Counted from the first letter of the stretch, positions 1 to 7,497 are shown. The stretch is 12,262 nt of DNA from Deltaproteobacteria bacterium (GCA_030623035.1 JAUXFK010000065.1:1-12262); one strand, 5' to 3'. A program made the numbers and translations. The notes: generated by a model from the sequence alone, not told the origin.

Positions 1-1
1 C

Positions 2-81
2 CGTCATTCCGGCAAAAGCCGGAATCCAGTGTTTTCAAGCAGTTGCGAACCATCTGGACTTCGGTTTTCACCGGAGTGACG
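2..81. repeat. Imperfect palindromic repeat (MITE/REP-like)
   Basis: Two 28-bp arms, 2-29 and 54-81, are inverted copies of each other matching at 22 of 28 positions, with a 24-bp spacer. Each arm can also fold alone: 7-13/18-24 is a perfect 7-bp stem around AAAA, and 58-65/70-77 is a 7-of-8 stem around TTTC. The arm has the CGTCATTCCGG...CCGGAATCCAG form of a dispersed palindromic repeat that I recall being common in some Desulfobacterota and other bacterial genomes. No transposase is nearby. It may continue left of the window. It is more likely a non-autonomous or REP-type element than a terminator, because no T-run follows either arm. Confidence 0.6.
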
Positions 82-97
82 ACTTTTTACGAGATCA

Positions 98-160
98 TCA
101 GATTTTAATCCTCGAAATATGTCCATATATTCCTGCGGTTAAAATCTTCGCCTTCCTTGA
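98..160. repeat. 63-bp direct repeat, left copy
   Basis: This stretch matches 12200-12262 at 61 of 63 positions in the same orientation. The differences are C124 versus A and C136 versus T. It contains an inverted repeat, GATTTTAA (101-108) with TTAAAATC (139-146), around an AT-rich core that holds a smaller dyad, ATATG-TC-CATAT. It begins 17 bp beyond the stop codon of the DHH gene and lies beside the palindromic repeat at 2-81. No T-run follows the dyad on either strand, so it does not look like a terminator. It may be a dispersed repeat, a remnant of a mobile element, or a recombination or attachment site. Confidence 0.8.
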
Positions 161-176
161 CCTTGAACAAAATTGC

Positions 177-1169
177 TCATTTCTGGATGGACACTAGCTG
201 GGCATTCCACAATCTGAAAATCTTATCCGTTATTATCGCCTTCTTCTTAATCATTTCCTGCTTTGAATTACATTTTAGTGTTCCTGCCCCTGCGCCTCTG
301 TGACCATCGCCGATATTAAGCGTTCTCATTACCTCTCCTATATTTATACCGGATTTAGTAGAGTCGTGTTTTAAGCTGAGTGACATAGAGAAACTGAGAT
401 CCCTCGTCTTTACCCCTCTTTCAAAAAGATTTGCTACCTGTAATACAGCGGAAGCATCGGGGAAAAGAAGATATGCGAGGTTCTTAATCAGTATTGGTCT
501 TCTATTATAGTTTGTGAGGTCAAGTAAAACGATCTTACAGTCATTTTCCATTGAGATACAAGTGGAACTGTCTTTAATAATCTTCAACATCCCCTCTTCA
601 TCTTTTTTGTACCTATTGAACCTCTCTTTTACCATCTGTAGACTTGCAACCTCTTCAATGGAGTTTTCTTTCAAAAGATAGAGTAACTCCCTCATATAGG
701 CTTCCCTTTTTTGCCTCGACTGCTCTTTTATCTTTAAAGTACTATCGATTATCTTTCCCGGTGTTTCCGCTCTCCATTCCTCGATTGAACTGTATCCGAA
801 GCTATCAATAATATCAGCCTCTTCTACAGTATCTTTAATGAATTCAGGGAGGCTCGTTCGCTCTGAAAAATACTCATAAACTACCCTTGCACAGCTTTTC
901 AATGGAGCAAATCTGCCGTTAATATCTGCCGGGTCAATTTTTCTGAATTCCAGATCCTGCAGGTTTCCCTCATGATGATCAAACCATAACCCACATTCTA
1001 AAGGGTACGGAAGGTCACATACAATATCATTTTCAGATATTGAAATAAGGGATCTTATGATAGCCGACGGTCCTGCAAAAAGTATCTTTCTTACACCAAG
1101 GGCAAGCGAACATATTGCCCCAGATACAATACCGTCAAAATCATCGTGGATTATTATCTTCTCATACAT
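177..1169 (-). CDS. DHH/DHHA1-type phosphoesterase (NrnA/exopolyphosphatase-related)
   Basis: This 330-residue protein has the layout of a DHH-superfamily phosphoesterase. Motif I is HDDFDG at residues 8-13, a later Asp sits at D52, the signature DHH is at 64-66 (WFDHH), and another acidic motif lies near 119-122 (ADIID). These are the expected Mn2+/metal ligands. Near the C-terminus GDGHRGAGAG (287-296) matches the glycine-rich DHHA1 substrate-binding motif (typically GGGHxxAAG). Family members hydrolyse oligonucleotides, cyclic dinucleotides, phosphoadenosine phosphate or polyphosphate; the substrate here cannot be read from sequence. No membrane segment or signal peptide is visible, so it should be cytoplasmic. 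The ATG at 1169 has GAGGT about 9 nt upstream. It follows the NADH-module genes after an 89-bp gap containing a hairpin, so co-transcription is possible but unproven. Confidence 0.75.
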   Translation of the reverse strand: MYEKIIIHDDFDGIVSGAICSLALGVRKILFAGPSAIIRSLISISENDIVCDLPYPLECGLWFDHHEGNLQDLEFRKIDPADINGRFAPLKSCARVVYEYFSERTSLPEFIKDTVEEADIIDSFGYSSIEEWRAETPGKIIDSTLKIKEQSRQKREAYMRELLYLLKENSIEEVASLQMVKERFNRYKKDEEGMLKIIKDSSTCISMENDCKIVLLDLTNYNRRPILIKNLAYLLFPDASAVLQVANLFERGVKTRDLSFSMSLSLKHDSTKSGINIGEVMRTLNIGDGHRGAGAGTLKCNSKQEMIKKKAIITDKIFRLWNAQLVSIQK

Positions 1170-1226
1170 AAAACTTTTACCTCATTAATCCCTGTTCAAG
1201 AGGAGCCAACAGCCTGTTAAATTCTG

Positions 1227-1246
1227 ACTCCTTGCTACGAAGGAGT
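1227..1246. other. Intergenic hairpin between NuoG-like and DHH genes
   Basis: ACTCCTT (1227-1233) and AAGGAGT (1240-1246) form a perfect 7-bp stem around a 6-nt loop, 12 bp beyond the stop codon of the NuoG-like gene. On the minus strand it is followed by CAGAATTT rather than a clear U-run, so it is a weak terminator at best. It could act as a 3'-end stabiliser or processing site between the NADH module and the DHH gene. Confidence 0.4.
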
Positions 1247-1258
1247 TACCCTCATGAA

Positions 1259-1903
1259 TCATTTTATTGACAGAGCTCCTACCGGGCAGACTTCTACGCA
1301 TTTCAAGCAAGAGTCACATCCGTAATCGGCAAGTGGTCTATCTTGAAAGGTTCCCACCCTGGTCATAAAACCCCTAAAGTTAAAATCTAAAACCTCTTTT
1401 TTTAAAACCTCATTACAAACATAAATACATTGGCCACAGAGAACACACAGATTGGGGTTATAGGTAAATAAAGGATGGCTGTCATCCACCGGCAATTCCG
1501 GCAGAATCTGCAAAAGCCTTTTCGGTTTGAGTTTGAAGCCCATCTGCTGGGCTATCTCTTGAAGGGCACAATTCTTATTCGCAGGACAATCCTTGCATAT
1601 AACGGGATGCCTCGACATAATCATCTCGAACCCCATTCGCACAAGACGCAACACGGATTCCGTCCTTGTATACACTACCATCCCATCGCTTACTTCCTCG
1701 GTGCAGCTTGTAACAGGTTCATCTCTTCCCTCTATCTCAACAAAGCAGAGCCTGCAGGCGGCAAAAGGCAAAGGCCTCTGTTCAATGGCACAAAGGTGAG
1801 GGATAAAGATACCGTTATCCAATGCAGCCCAAAGGATCTTTTTCCACTTTTCAGTTACTATTTGTTTTCCATTGATGGTTAAAGATACCGTATCCACATC
1901 CAT
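1259..1903 (-). CDS. NuoG/HoxU-like Fe-S electron-transfer subunit
   Basis: This 214-residue protein carries a full set of Fe-S ligands in the order of the NuoG N-terminus and HoxU. A plant-type [2Fe-2S] domain has C38, C50, C53 and C67. A His-Cys3 [4Fe-4S] site has H99, C103, C106 and C112. Two ferredoxin clusters have C153/156/159/163 and C196/199/202/206, the last ending in CP. The molybdopterin or H-cluster domain of full NuoG or HydA/HndD is absent, so it is a wire, not a catalytic subunit. It is the last gene of the NuoE-F-G set, 47 bp after NuoF, and should pass electrons from the flavin subunit to an unseen partner. The start is uncertain: GAGG abuts the ATG at 1903, and a GTG two codons later has better Shine-Dalgarno spacing. 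Confidence 0.88.
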   Translation of the reverse strand: MDVDTVSLTINGKQIVTEKWKKILWAALDNGIFIPHLCAIEQRPLPFAACRLCFVEIEGRDEPVTSCTEEVSDGMVVYTRTESVLRLVRMGFEMIMSRHPVICKDCPANKNCALQEIAQQMGFKLKPKRLLQILPELPVDDSHPLFTYNPNLCVLCGQCIYVCNEVLKKEVLDFNFRGFMTRVGTFQDRPLADYGCDSCLKCVEVCPVGALSIK

Positions 1904-1950
1904 TCCTCATCTATACAGTTAGAGTTCATGCACCATCCTCTTTTGGCTGC

Positions 1951-3909
1951 TTATTTTTCGTCAGCTTTTGATTCTGGAAGCTCGGACAAAGGGGACACCT
2001 TTATAACCGCATCATATTGTGGGGGGCAGGCTTCCATACAGTTCGTACATTTAACGCATTTTTCTTGATCAATGGCTTTCAGGCGGTCTCTTCTGGTGTA
2101 GATCGCCTCTGTTGGACAGCTCCCAACACATGCATCACAGGCCCGCTGGCACTTTTCAGGCACAATATAGTATGCAATAAGGTCTTTACACTCAAGCGAA
2201 GGACACCTTTGCTCCACAATATGGGCTTCATACTCGTCTTTAAAATACTCAAGGGTTGTCATAACAGGATTCGGCGCGGTCTTGCCCAGGTTACAAAGGG
2301 AACCCTGCCTGATGGTTTCAGCCAATTCCTGCAACATATCAAGATCATCCATTGTGCCTGCTCCTTTGGTAATTTTCGTAAGGATATCGAGCATATGTTT
2401 CGTTCCGATCCTGCAGAAGGTACACTTGCCGCAGGATTCCTTCTGGGTAAACTCCAGGAAGTATCGGGCGGTCTCAACAGCACAGTTGTCTTCATCGAGT
2501 ATCACCATTCCACCCGAACCCATAATCGCCCCTGTATCGAATATGGTATCAAAGCATATAGGAGTATCAAGGAAGGCCTCGGGAAGGCAGCCCCCTGAAG
2601 GACCGCCGATCTGAACAGCCTTGAACTTCTTCTTGGTCGTTATCGGCTTTTCTCCTGGGATATTAGAGGCCTTTATCACAGGAGGGACCCCTCCTCCAAG
2701 GTCAAATATGACTCCTCTCAGCGTTGTTCCAAAAGGCACCTCCACCAAACCTGCATCCTGTATTTTCCCTGCCATGGCAAATACAGCCGTTCCTTTGCAT
2801 CTATCTGTGCCTAGAGAAGCAAAATTTTCAGCGCCCTGGATCAGTATCTTTGGAATTAAGGCGAGAGTCTTGACATTATTTATCAGTGTAGGCCTCCCCC
2901 AAAGACCTCTTTTGGCTGGATAAGGCGGCCTTGGGGCCGGCATACCCCTTTTCCCCTCTATAGATGCAATCAGAGCCGTTTCTTCTCCACAAACGAATGC
3001 ACCTGCACCTTGATTTATAACAATCTCAAAGTTGATCCTGCTCCCAAGGATATTCTCTCCCAAAAGCCCCGACTCCCTGGCCTGACAAACCGCTCTTCTC
3101 ATTATGGATACTGCAAGAGGGTACTCCTTTCGTACATAAACATATCCGGATTCAGCTCCAATAGTAACCCCTGCTATTATCATTCCTTCAATAACCGCAT
3201 GGGGATCACTTTCCAGGATCGTCCTGTCCATAAAGGCACCAGGATCTCCTTCATCTGCATTGCATATAACATACTTCGGGGATTCAGAATTGCCTCGACA
3301 TATATCCCACTTTCTCCAGGTATCAAAACCAGCCCCTCCCAGCCCCCTCAGTCCTGAACTTTTTATCTCATCTATTACCTTTGAGGCTTCTCTTTCCAAT
3401 GTATAAGCCAAGCCCCCATATCCTCCCCGGGCAATGTAATGGTTAATATTCTCAGGGTCTATTGCCCCACAGTTTTCAAGGAGGAACCTCTGCTCCATAG
3501 CCCATCTCGGGGTCTCGTAAACCGTAGGGATCATATCGTTATCTTTCATTGCCCCCAATGCCCACTCCAGGGCAGGATCTTCCTCATTGAAAAATCTCTT
3601 TATCAGACTTTGGGCTCTGTTGGGTGTAAGGTAGCCATACAGTATAGGAGGCCACCCAGGCTTTGATACGACAGCCATCGGCTCAGCGTAACAATGACCA
3701 TGACATCCCACATGAAATGTCCTGGCTTTTATATCGAGGTTTTTGAGGGCTTCCTCAAAAGCATGAAACACCTCCATAGAACCTGCTGATCTTCCACATG
3801 TAGCTGTCCCTACATAAATAGCCCCATAAGCCTCACTACCTTTATCTTTAAAGTCTTTGAGCGCTTCCGTCTTGAGATATTCAAGCCTACCCCTGATCGT
3901 CTTCTCCAT
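1951..3909 (-). CDS. nuoF: NuoF-type NADH-binding FMN/Fe-S subunit with ferredoxin extensions
   Basis: This 652-residue flavin subunit has the build of HndC/HydB/BamH-type NuoF proteins. Residues about 28-110 form a thioredoxin-like [2Fe-2S] domain, but only three of the usual four Cys are evident (C38, C69, C73). The NADH/FMN core runs from about 150 to 480, with GLRGLGGAGF near 186-195, NADEGDPGAFMDR (217-229) and CGEETALIASIEG (307-319). The [4Fe-4S] site is ESCGKCTFC (491-499) plus C539. The C-terminus adds two ferredoxin clusters: C587/591/594/598, where the first spacing is CX3C instead of CX2C, and C618/621/624/628. It oxidises or reduces NAD(H) in a soluble complex. Its start overlaps the NuoE gene by 23 bp, which indicates translational coupling. 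The length suits bifurcating or multi-cluster NuoF versions, not respiratory NuoF (about 440 residues). Confidence 0.92.
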   Translation of the reverse strand: MEKTIRGRLEYLKTEALKDFKDKGSEAYGAIYVGTATCGRSAGSMEVFHAFEEALKNLDIKARTFHVGCHGHCYAEPMAVVSKPGWPPILYGYLTPNRAQSLIKRFFNEEDPALEWALGAMKDNDMIPTVYETPRWAMEQRFLLENCGAIDPENINHYIARGGYGGLAYTLEREASKVIDEIKSSGLRGLGGAGFDTWRKWDICRGNSESPKYVICNADEGDPGAFMDRTILESDPHAVIEGMIIAGVTIGAESGYVYVRKEYPLAVSIMRRAVCQARESGLLGENILGSRINFEIVINQGAGAFVCGEETALIASIEGKRGMPAPRPPYPAKRGLWGRPTLINNVKTLALIPKILIQGAENFASLGTDRCKGTAVFAMAGKIQDAGLVEVPFGTTLRGVIFDLGGGVPPVIKASNIPGEKPITTKKKFKAVQIGGPSGGCLPEAFLDTPICFDTIFDTGAIMGSGGMVILDEDNCAVETARYFLEFTQKESCGKCTFCRIGTKHMLDILTKITKGAGTMDDLDMLQELAETIRQGSLCNLGKTAPNPVMTTLEYFKDEYEAHIVEQRCPSLECKDLIAYYIVPEKCQRACDACVGSCPTEAIYTRRDRLKAIDQEKCVKCTNCMEACPPQYDAVIKVSPLSELPESKADEK

Positions 3910-4462
3910 GCTTCATCTCTTTCTTTTCTTCCTTGGACCCTGTATTTGAAGTCTCTTCTTCTTTCATCTGTGCTTCTCTGGCTAAGTTGTATCTCAAAAG
4001 GAACCCATCAACCCTGGTTGGATCCATTCTGCCGTGTACTTCCTTATTAATAAGTACTACAGGGGCCATGACACAGCACCCAACACAGTTCACCCTCTCT
4101 ATACTGAATTCTCTGTCTTCGCTTACCTCCCCTTCTCCGATACCCAGACGTCTTTCCCATGACTCTAAAACTATGCTGCCCCGTTTTACATGGCACGCGG
4201 TCCCCATGCAGACCTCTATATGGTTCTTTCCTGGCGGAATAAAACGAAACTGGTTGTAAAATGTGGCCACTCCATAAACGGATGCTTCTGAGGCATTCAA
4301 ATGTCTGGACACCTCTATCATGCCATGCCTGGGAAGATACCCAAGTTCGTCTTGAACTGCTAGAAGAATGGCAATCAAATTTTTCTCTCCATCCCAATTT
4401 TCTATGATATCCTGGACTTTTTTTGTCTCCTGTTCACAATCCGGATCATCTATATGACTCAT
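3887..4462 (-). CDS. nuoE: NuoE-type [2Fe-2S] subunit (24 kDa-like)
   Basis: This 191-residue protein has a helical N-terminal part (about 10-60; the stretch LGYLPRHGMIEVSRHL is typical of NuoE/HndA) and a thioredoxin-like [2Fe-2S] domain. The cluster ligands are C85 and C90 (CMGTAC) and C126 and C130 (CVGCC, with an extra Cys at 129). It pairs with the NuoF-like subunit to pass electrons during NADH oxidation or reduction. The last 25 or so residues are highly charged (EEE, KEEKK, EDD) and extend beyond the usual fold. The ATG at 4462 has AGAGGT about 6 nt upstream. A 160-bp gap lies before it, so the NADH module probably begins here with its own promoter. No membrane subunits of complex I are visible, so this is a soluble module. 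Confidence 0.92.
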   Translation of the reverse strand: MSHIDDPDCEQETKKVQDIIENWDGEKNLIAILLAVQDELGYLPRHGMIEVSRHLNASEASVYGVATFYNQFRFIPPGKNHIEVCMGTACHVKRGSIVLESWERRLGIGEGEVSEDREFSIERVNCVGCCVMAPVVLINKEVHGRMDPTRVDGFLLRYNLAREAQMKEEETSNTGSKEEKKEMKHGEDDQG

Positions 4463-4556
4463 AAAAGACCTCTATCCATCCTATTCAGTTAAGATAAATA
4501 AATAATTGAGGATTCCCAAAGGGCAAGTAACGGGGGGTCAATTCTTGTCTTGGGGT

Positions 4557-4562
4557 ATTATA
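4557..4562 (-). promoter_or_regulatory. Candidate -10 box upstream of the NuoE gene
   Basis: The minus strand reads TATAAT here, 94 bp before the NuoE start codon, within the 160-bp gap that separates the YkgJ-like gene from the NADH module. No convincing -35 hexamer sits at 16-18 bp spacing, so an activator or alternative use would be needed. The rest of the gap (4463-4622) is AT-rich and contains a small TTTCA-TCT-TGAAA dyad, with no clear terminator for the upstream gene. Confidence 0.3.
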
Positions 4563-4622
4563 TGCAGATAAAGCTATTTCATCTTGAAACCGTTGATAAT
4601 ATAAGATAAAAGAATCTATAGG

Positions 4623-5432
4623 TCAAGGGGAAAAAGTCCTATAGCGTTCTACGAATCTGTCGATACTGGCCTGAATAATTCCCTCTGCTTTACGCAATTC
4701 ATCGGTTGAGTGAAATTCTGAAGCCAGGCTAACCAGAATCTTATCAAAGGGTGACCCCTTGACACCCAGTTCTTTCTGATACGCTAACTTTGCAATATGG
4801 TATTCTGAATATGAAAAATAGTATTTACCAAAACGTCTACTCTTGCTTTTAAACTCCCAATCCTGCTTCAGTCGAAAATAATCAGACAATACGGATTTTA
4901 GCTCAGGTCTTTTTATAATTTCAGGTTTTATTGTTTCACCTATGGTATTATTTATAATCTTGAAATACTCCTTTACAAAGTCTATATCCGTAATGACAAG
5001 GCCGTATGTATACCACTCGTCCGTCCCGTAGATCACTGCCTTTTTCTCTTCCTGTGTAAGATACGTGTAGCTGGGACATTCATGAGAAGCGCATAACTCT
5101 TTACCGTAAAAAGAGTTGTCCCTGAGATCCTTCCCATTGTTCACCAAAGGATGGAGAAGGCATCCAACCCTCTTTCGCTTTTCATCTACAAATCCAAGAA
5201 ATTCACAATTATAGATGGTTTCAAAGAGCTTTGATTGGAGAGATAATCCCGACATCTCTGTCTTATACAGATTAAACGATTCAGAATCGATCTCTAATGA
5301 TTGGAATAAGTCAGTCCTTTTATGAAGTAAGGCCTCCAATATATCCCTGGAATGATCATCCCAGTTGTATAGTCCACAGCAGGCTCCACAGGATTTCTGG
5401 TTGTCAGGCTGGCAAAGGTGGATTGAATCCAT
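4623..5432 (-). CDS. Cys-rich YkgJ-like (CxxCC) putative metal-binding protein
   Basis: This 269-residue protein has a Cys pattern like the YkgJ/UPF0153 zinc- or iron-chelating family. CGACC lies at 15-19 (C15, C18, C19), CEFLGF starts at C76, GCLLHP at C91, and C114 and C119 follow in CASHECP. These eight Cys (with C7) are confined to the first 120 residues. The remaining 150 are rich in charged and aromatic residues with no motif I recognise, and there is no signal peptide or membrane helix. The family is poorly characterised and is proposed to bind Zn or an Fe-S cluster; the C-terminal half may be a separate helical domain. The ATG is 2 bp past the upstream metallo-beta-lactamase stop with no good Shine-Dalgarno sequence, so translation is probably coupled. 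It is the last gene of its operon. Confidence 0.6.
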   Translation of the reverse strand: MDSIHLCQPDNQKSCGACCGLYNWDDHSRDILEALLHKRTDLFQSLEIDSESFNLYKTEMSGLSLQSKLFETIYNCEFLGFVDEKRKRVGCLLHPLVNNGKDLRDNSFYGKELCASHECPSYTYLTQEEKKAVIYGTDEWYTYGLVITDIDFVKEYFKIINNTIGETIKPEIIKRPELKSVLSDYFRLKQDWEFKSKSRRFGKYYFSYSEYHIAKLAYQKELGVKGSPFDKILVSLASEFHSTDELRKAEGIIQASIDRFVERYRTFSP

Positions 5433-5434
5433 GT

Positions 5435-6073
5435 TTATACAGTATCTTTGACAAATGGATTAAAATCCTTCTCCTTCGCAACTGTAGAAGTAGGAGCATA
5501 TCCATAGTTGTGCCCTGGCATTATTATCGTATCATCAGGGAAGGTAAGGATCTTTGTTTTGATAGAGTTAAGAAGAAGTGGCCAGGAGCTTCCCGGGATA
5601 TCTGTCCTTCCAACACCTCCCACAAAGAGTGTATCTCCAGTAAAGAGATAGCCATTTAAATGGAGAGTAATTCCCGCTGGGGAGTGCCCAGGGGTTAGTA
5701 TTACATTGAGACTCAGGTTCCCTATTTCAATGGTATCCCCTTCTCTTACGGTAATATCTGCAGGGGGAGACAGTTTACCCCCAAGCATAGAAAGGAGAAA
5801 GTCCGGTTGATCGATAAGGAGGTCCTTTTCGTCTTCGTGTATTATTATCTTGGCTCCTGTTTTTGCGACCATATCGGCATTACCCATACTGTGGTCTAAG
5901 TGTGAATGGGTATTTACAATGTACTTTATGTTGATTCCATTTTCGTTACATATAGAGATGATCCGATCAGACTCGCCGGCAGGGTCGATTACCAACCCTT
6001 CTTTCGTGTCTTCGCATCCTATAATATAAGCAAATACCGCTAGGTTACCAACCTCTAATTGTTTTAAAAACAT
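5435..6073 (-). CDS. Glyoxalase II-like metallo-beta-lactamase hydrolase
   Basis: This 212-residue MBL-fold protein has every expected metal ligand: THSHLDH (H56, H58, D60, H61), H130 in PGHSPAG, D147 in FTGDTLF, and H188 in MPGHNYG. The C-terminal GYAPTSTVAKEKDFNPFV resembles short bacterial glyoxalase II-like (YcbL-type) hydrolases, whose members cleave thioesters such as S-lactoylglutathione or act on related sulfur substrates. The specific substrate cannot be assigned. No signal peptide is seen, so it should be cytoplasmic. The ATG at 6073 has a strong AAGGAGT Shine-Dalgarno about 6 nt upstream. It follows the activator ATPase after 63 bp and is 2 bp from the next gene. If the operon handles CoA thioesters, a thioesterase-like role would fit, but that is inference. 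Confidence 0.85.
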   Translation of the reverse strand: MFLKQLEVGNLAVFAYIIGCEDTKEGLVIDPAGESDRIISICNENGINIKYIVNTHSHLDHSMGNADMVAKTGAKIIIHEDEKDLLIDQPDFLLSMLGGKLSPPADITVREGDTIEIGNLSLNVILTPGHSPAGITLHLNGYLFTGDTLFVGGVGRTDIPGSSWPLLLNSIKTKILTFPDDTIIMPGHNYGYAPTSTVAKEKDFNPFVKDTV

Positions 6074-6136
6074 GACGGACTCCTTTACATTTTACGACTT
6101 AACCTGTAATTGGTGCTTCTTTTGAAGGAAAAAAGA

Positions 6137-6781
6137 TCATAGGGAGGTCCTTTTATGAATCTCTTTTAGGCCCTCAATTAAGACCAGCCTTCCAAGCGGA
6201 AGGACATCACATGGAAGGGAATCGATAAACAATCTATTATCGCATAACCCCCCACTCAAGTACATTCTTTTAGGTTTGCCGGTAAAGTGATATACGTTTG
6301 TTGCGATCCCTTTTACAAATCTGGCAATCGCCTTTCTTTCATTCCCGGTTTTTATGATCTCATCAAATATCCTCGATATACCGATGAGTCCGCATGTTAC
6401 CGGATGGCCGTTCTCAATGGGTTCCAATTCATTATAGTCAAGTCCATAGTACATCTCTAAAAGCTCAACGGCAAATCCCTGTGACGCACCGCATTCCTGA
6501 TTCCAACCGGTTTCCACAAACCGACTGTCTTTATAGATCACATACTTAATATCCCGGCTTCCAACATCGACCAAAAGGAAATCCTTCTCATCGATTAACC
6601 TGAGACCACCTTCACAGAGTGCGATCAATTCATTAATGCACCTCTTTGATCTTATCTTTGCATTATGTCCACAGGCAATATCGGCAATTATATCTCTCGG
6701 GACATCTTTTGTCCTCAGTATCCTTACCGATGAATCCACAATCTTCGTCCATGTACTCCCAAAATCGGCAAATACCGTCAT
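6137..6781 (-). CDS. Compact BadF/BcrA/HgdC-like activator ATPase
   Basis: This 214-residue protein resembles the ASKHA-fold ATPases that activate 2-hydroxyacyl-CoA dehydratases or drive benzoyl-CoA reductase. Phosphate motif 1 is DFGSTWTK (6-13), motif 2 is DVGSRDIK (72-79; HgdC has DIGGQDVK), and LSGGLCDN (175-182) matches the adenosine motif TGGVAxN. C97 (NQECGASQG) and C130 (PVTCGLIG) fall where the two Cys that bridge a [4Fe-4S] cluster across the HgdC dimer would lie; the spacing is 33 rather than 39 residues. It is shorter than HgdC (about 260), and the CAAGTGRF and FAESEV motifs are altered. The likely role is ATP-driven one-electron transfer to a partner, probably the Cys-rich protein encoded just upstream. 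The genes overlap by 4 bp (ATGA). Other ASKHA functions cannot be excluded. Confidence 0.72.
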   Translation of the reverse strand: MTVFADFGSTWTKIVDSSVRILRTKDVPRDIIADIACGHNAKIRSKRCINELIALCEGGLRLIDEKDFLLVDVGSRDIKYVIYKDSRFVETGWNQECGASQGFAVELLEMYYGLDYNELEPIENGHPVTCGLIGISRIFDEIIKTGNERKAIARFVKGIATNVYHFTGKPKRMYLSGGLCDNRLFIDSLPCDVLPLGRLVLIEGLKEIHKRTSL

Positions 6782-7497
6782 CTTACTGCACCCCTAAGAT
6801 AGAGGAATGCCTCTATTTTTGCCTCAACGGATGCAGTCAGCATCCCATCACAATCCACGTAAAGCCCTCTATAAACTCTTGCAAGGTTTTTGGCCAGAAG
6901 ATTTTTTGAACAGAATGTCTGGGCATAGAAAACCGTTGGGATATCTTCCCTTGCATAGCATTCCAGTTCCAGGTCATCTGGAGTTCCGTTTTCAAAACAT
7001 CGAGTCCAACCAAGTATTGTTGTTCCATCGGGGAAAAGGTCAAAGATTCTCGAATCCCAGCAAGGTACAGACCAGAACCCTGCCTTTGGATGAGGTTCTC
7101 TCTCCAGCTTAAAGTCTCTGTTTTCGATGACGTTATTTAGGATCAATTCGAATTTCCTTTTCAAGGGCAGTCTGGAATCACAGATTACAGTCCCACGACC
7201 TCTTCTATTCTGATTTCTCGTCTCTATGATATCCATATTGAAGTGTTCTTTTAAGATCCAACTCAGAAACCTTCCAGAGTCACACTTTCCTTCTCCCACA
7301 TCAAAGATTATCTTTTGGGGCTTTATGGCCAAAGCATTGTTGAAAACCCTCTTTATAACAGAACATGAGATCTTTGGAAGGTAGAGATCCGATTTCTCTT
7401 CTACTCGCCCAAGATCGTTGTCAAGGTCTATCAATTCCTCAGATTCGTATTCTCTCATTATATCATGTGGAGGACACCCCACAAACCCGACCTTCAA
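6778..7497 (-). CDS. Cys-rich partner, HgdB/BcrC-like small subunit (putative)
   Basis: This 239-residue protein has nine Cys (8, 45, 72, 106, 146, 167, 180, 196, 216). I do not recognise it with certainty. The C-terminal part, FYAQTFCSKNLLAK (190-203) then YVDCDG (213-218) and VEAKIEAFLYL (224-234), resembles the end of HgdB/BcrC-type 2-hydroxyacyl-CoA dehydratase subunits, where a conserved Asp precedes a helix of the type RIEAFLE. Those subunits are about 370-430 residues, so this would be a reduced version. CPPHD at 8-12 follows a short beta strand as in a Rossmann-like fold. The 4-bp overlap with the HgdC-like ATPase supports a functional pair. It starts with TTG: the minus strand has a seven-G tract ending 7 nt before it and no in-frame ATG or GTG nearby. 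It begins 13 bp after the RNase Z-like gene. Confidence 0.55.
   Translation of the reverse strand: MKVGFVGCPPHDIMREYESEELIDLDNDLGRVEEKSDLYLPKISCSVIKRVFNNALAIKPQKIIFDVGEGKCDSGRFLSWILKEHFNMDIIETRNQNRRGRGTVICDSRLPLKRKFELILNNVIENRDFKLEREPHPKAGFWSVPCWDSRIFDLFPDGTTILGWTRCFENGTPDDLELECYAREDIPTVFYAQTFCSKNLLAKNLARVYRGLYVDCDGMLTASVEAKIEAFLYLRGAVR

Noticed and set aside
98..160. Terminator of the DHH gene formed by the GATTTTAA/TTAAAATC dyad
   Set aside because: The stem is AT-rich and is not followed by a U-run, and the same sequence occurs upstream of the MoxR gene, where no terminator would be expected from this gene set.
2..160. CRISPR array or tandem repeat at the left end
   Set aside because: There are only two inverted arms and one copy of the 63-bp unit here, with no regular repeat-spacer pattern and no cas genes.
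1475..1882. 135-codon open frame on the plus strand
   Set aside because: It lies wholly antisense to the NuoG/HoxU-like gene, whose Fe-S motifs are unmistakable, and its translation has no recognisable motif.
2017..2598. 193-codon plus-strand frame inside the NuoF gene
   Set aside because: It is antisense to the ferredoxin and [4Fe-4S] region of NuoF. Its Cys and His residues arise from the reverse complement and show no family pattern.
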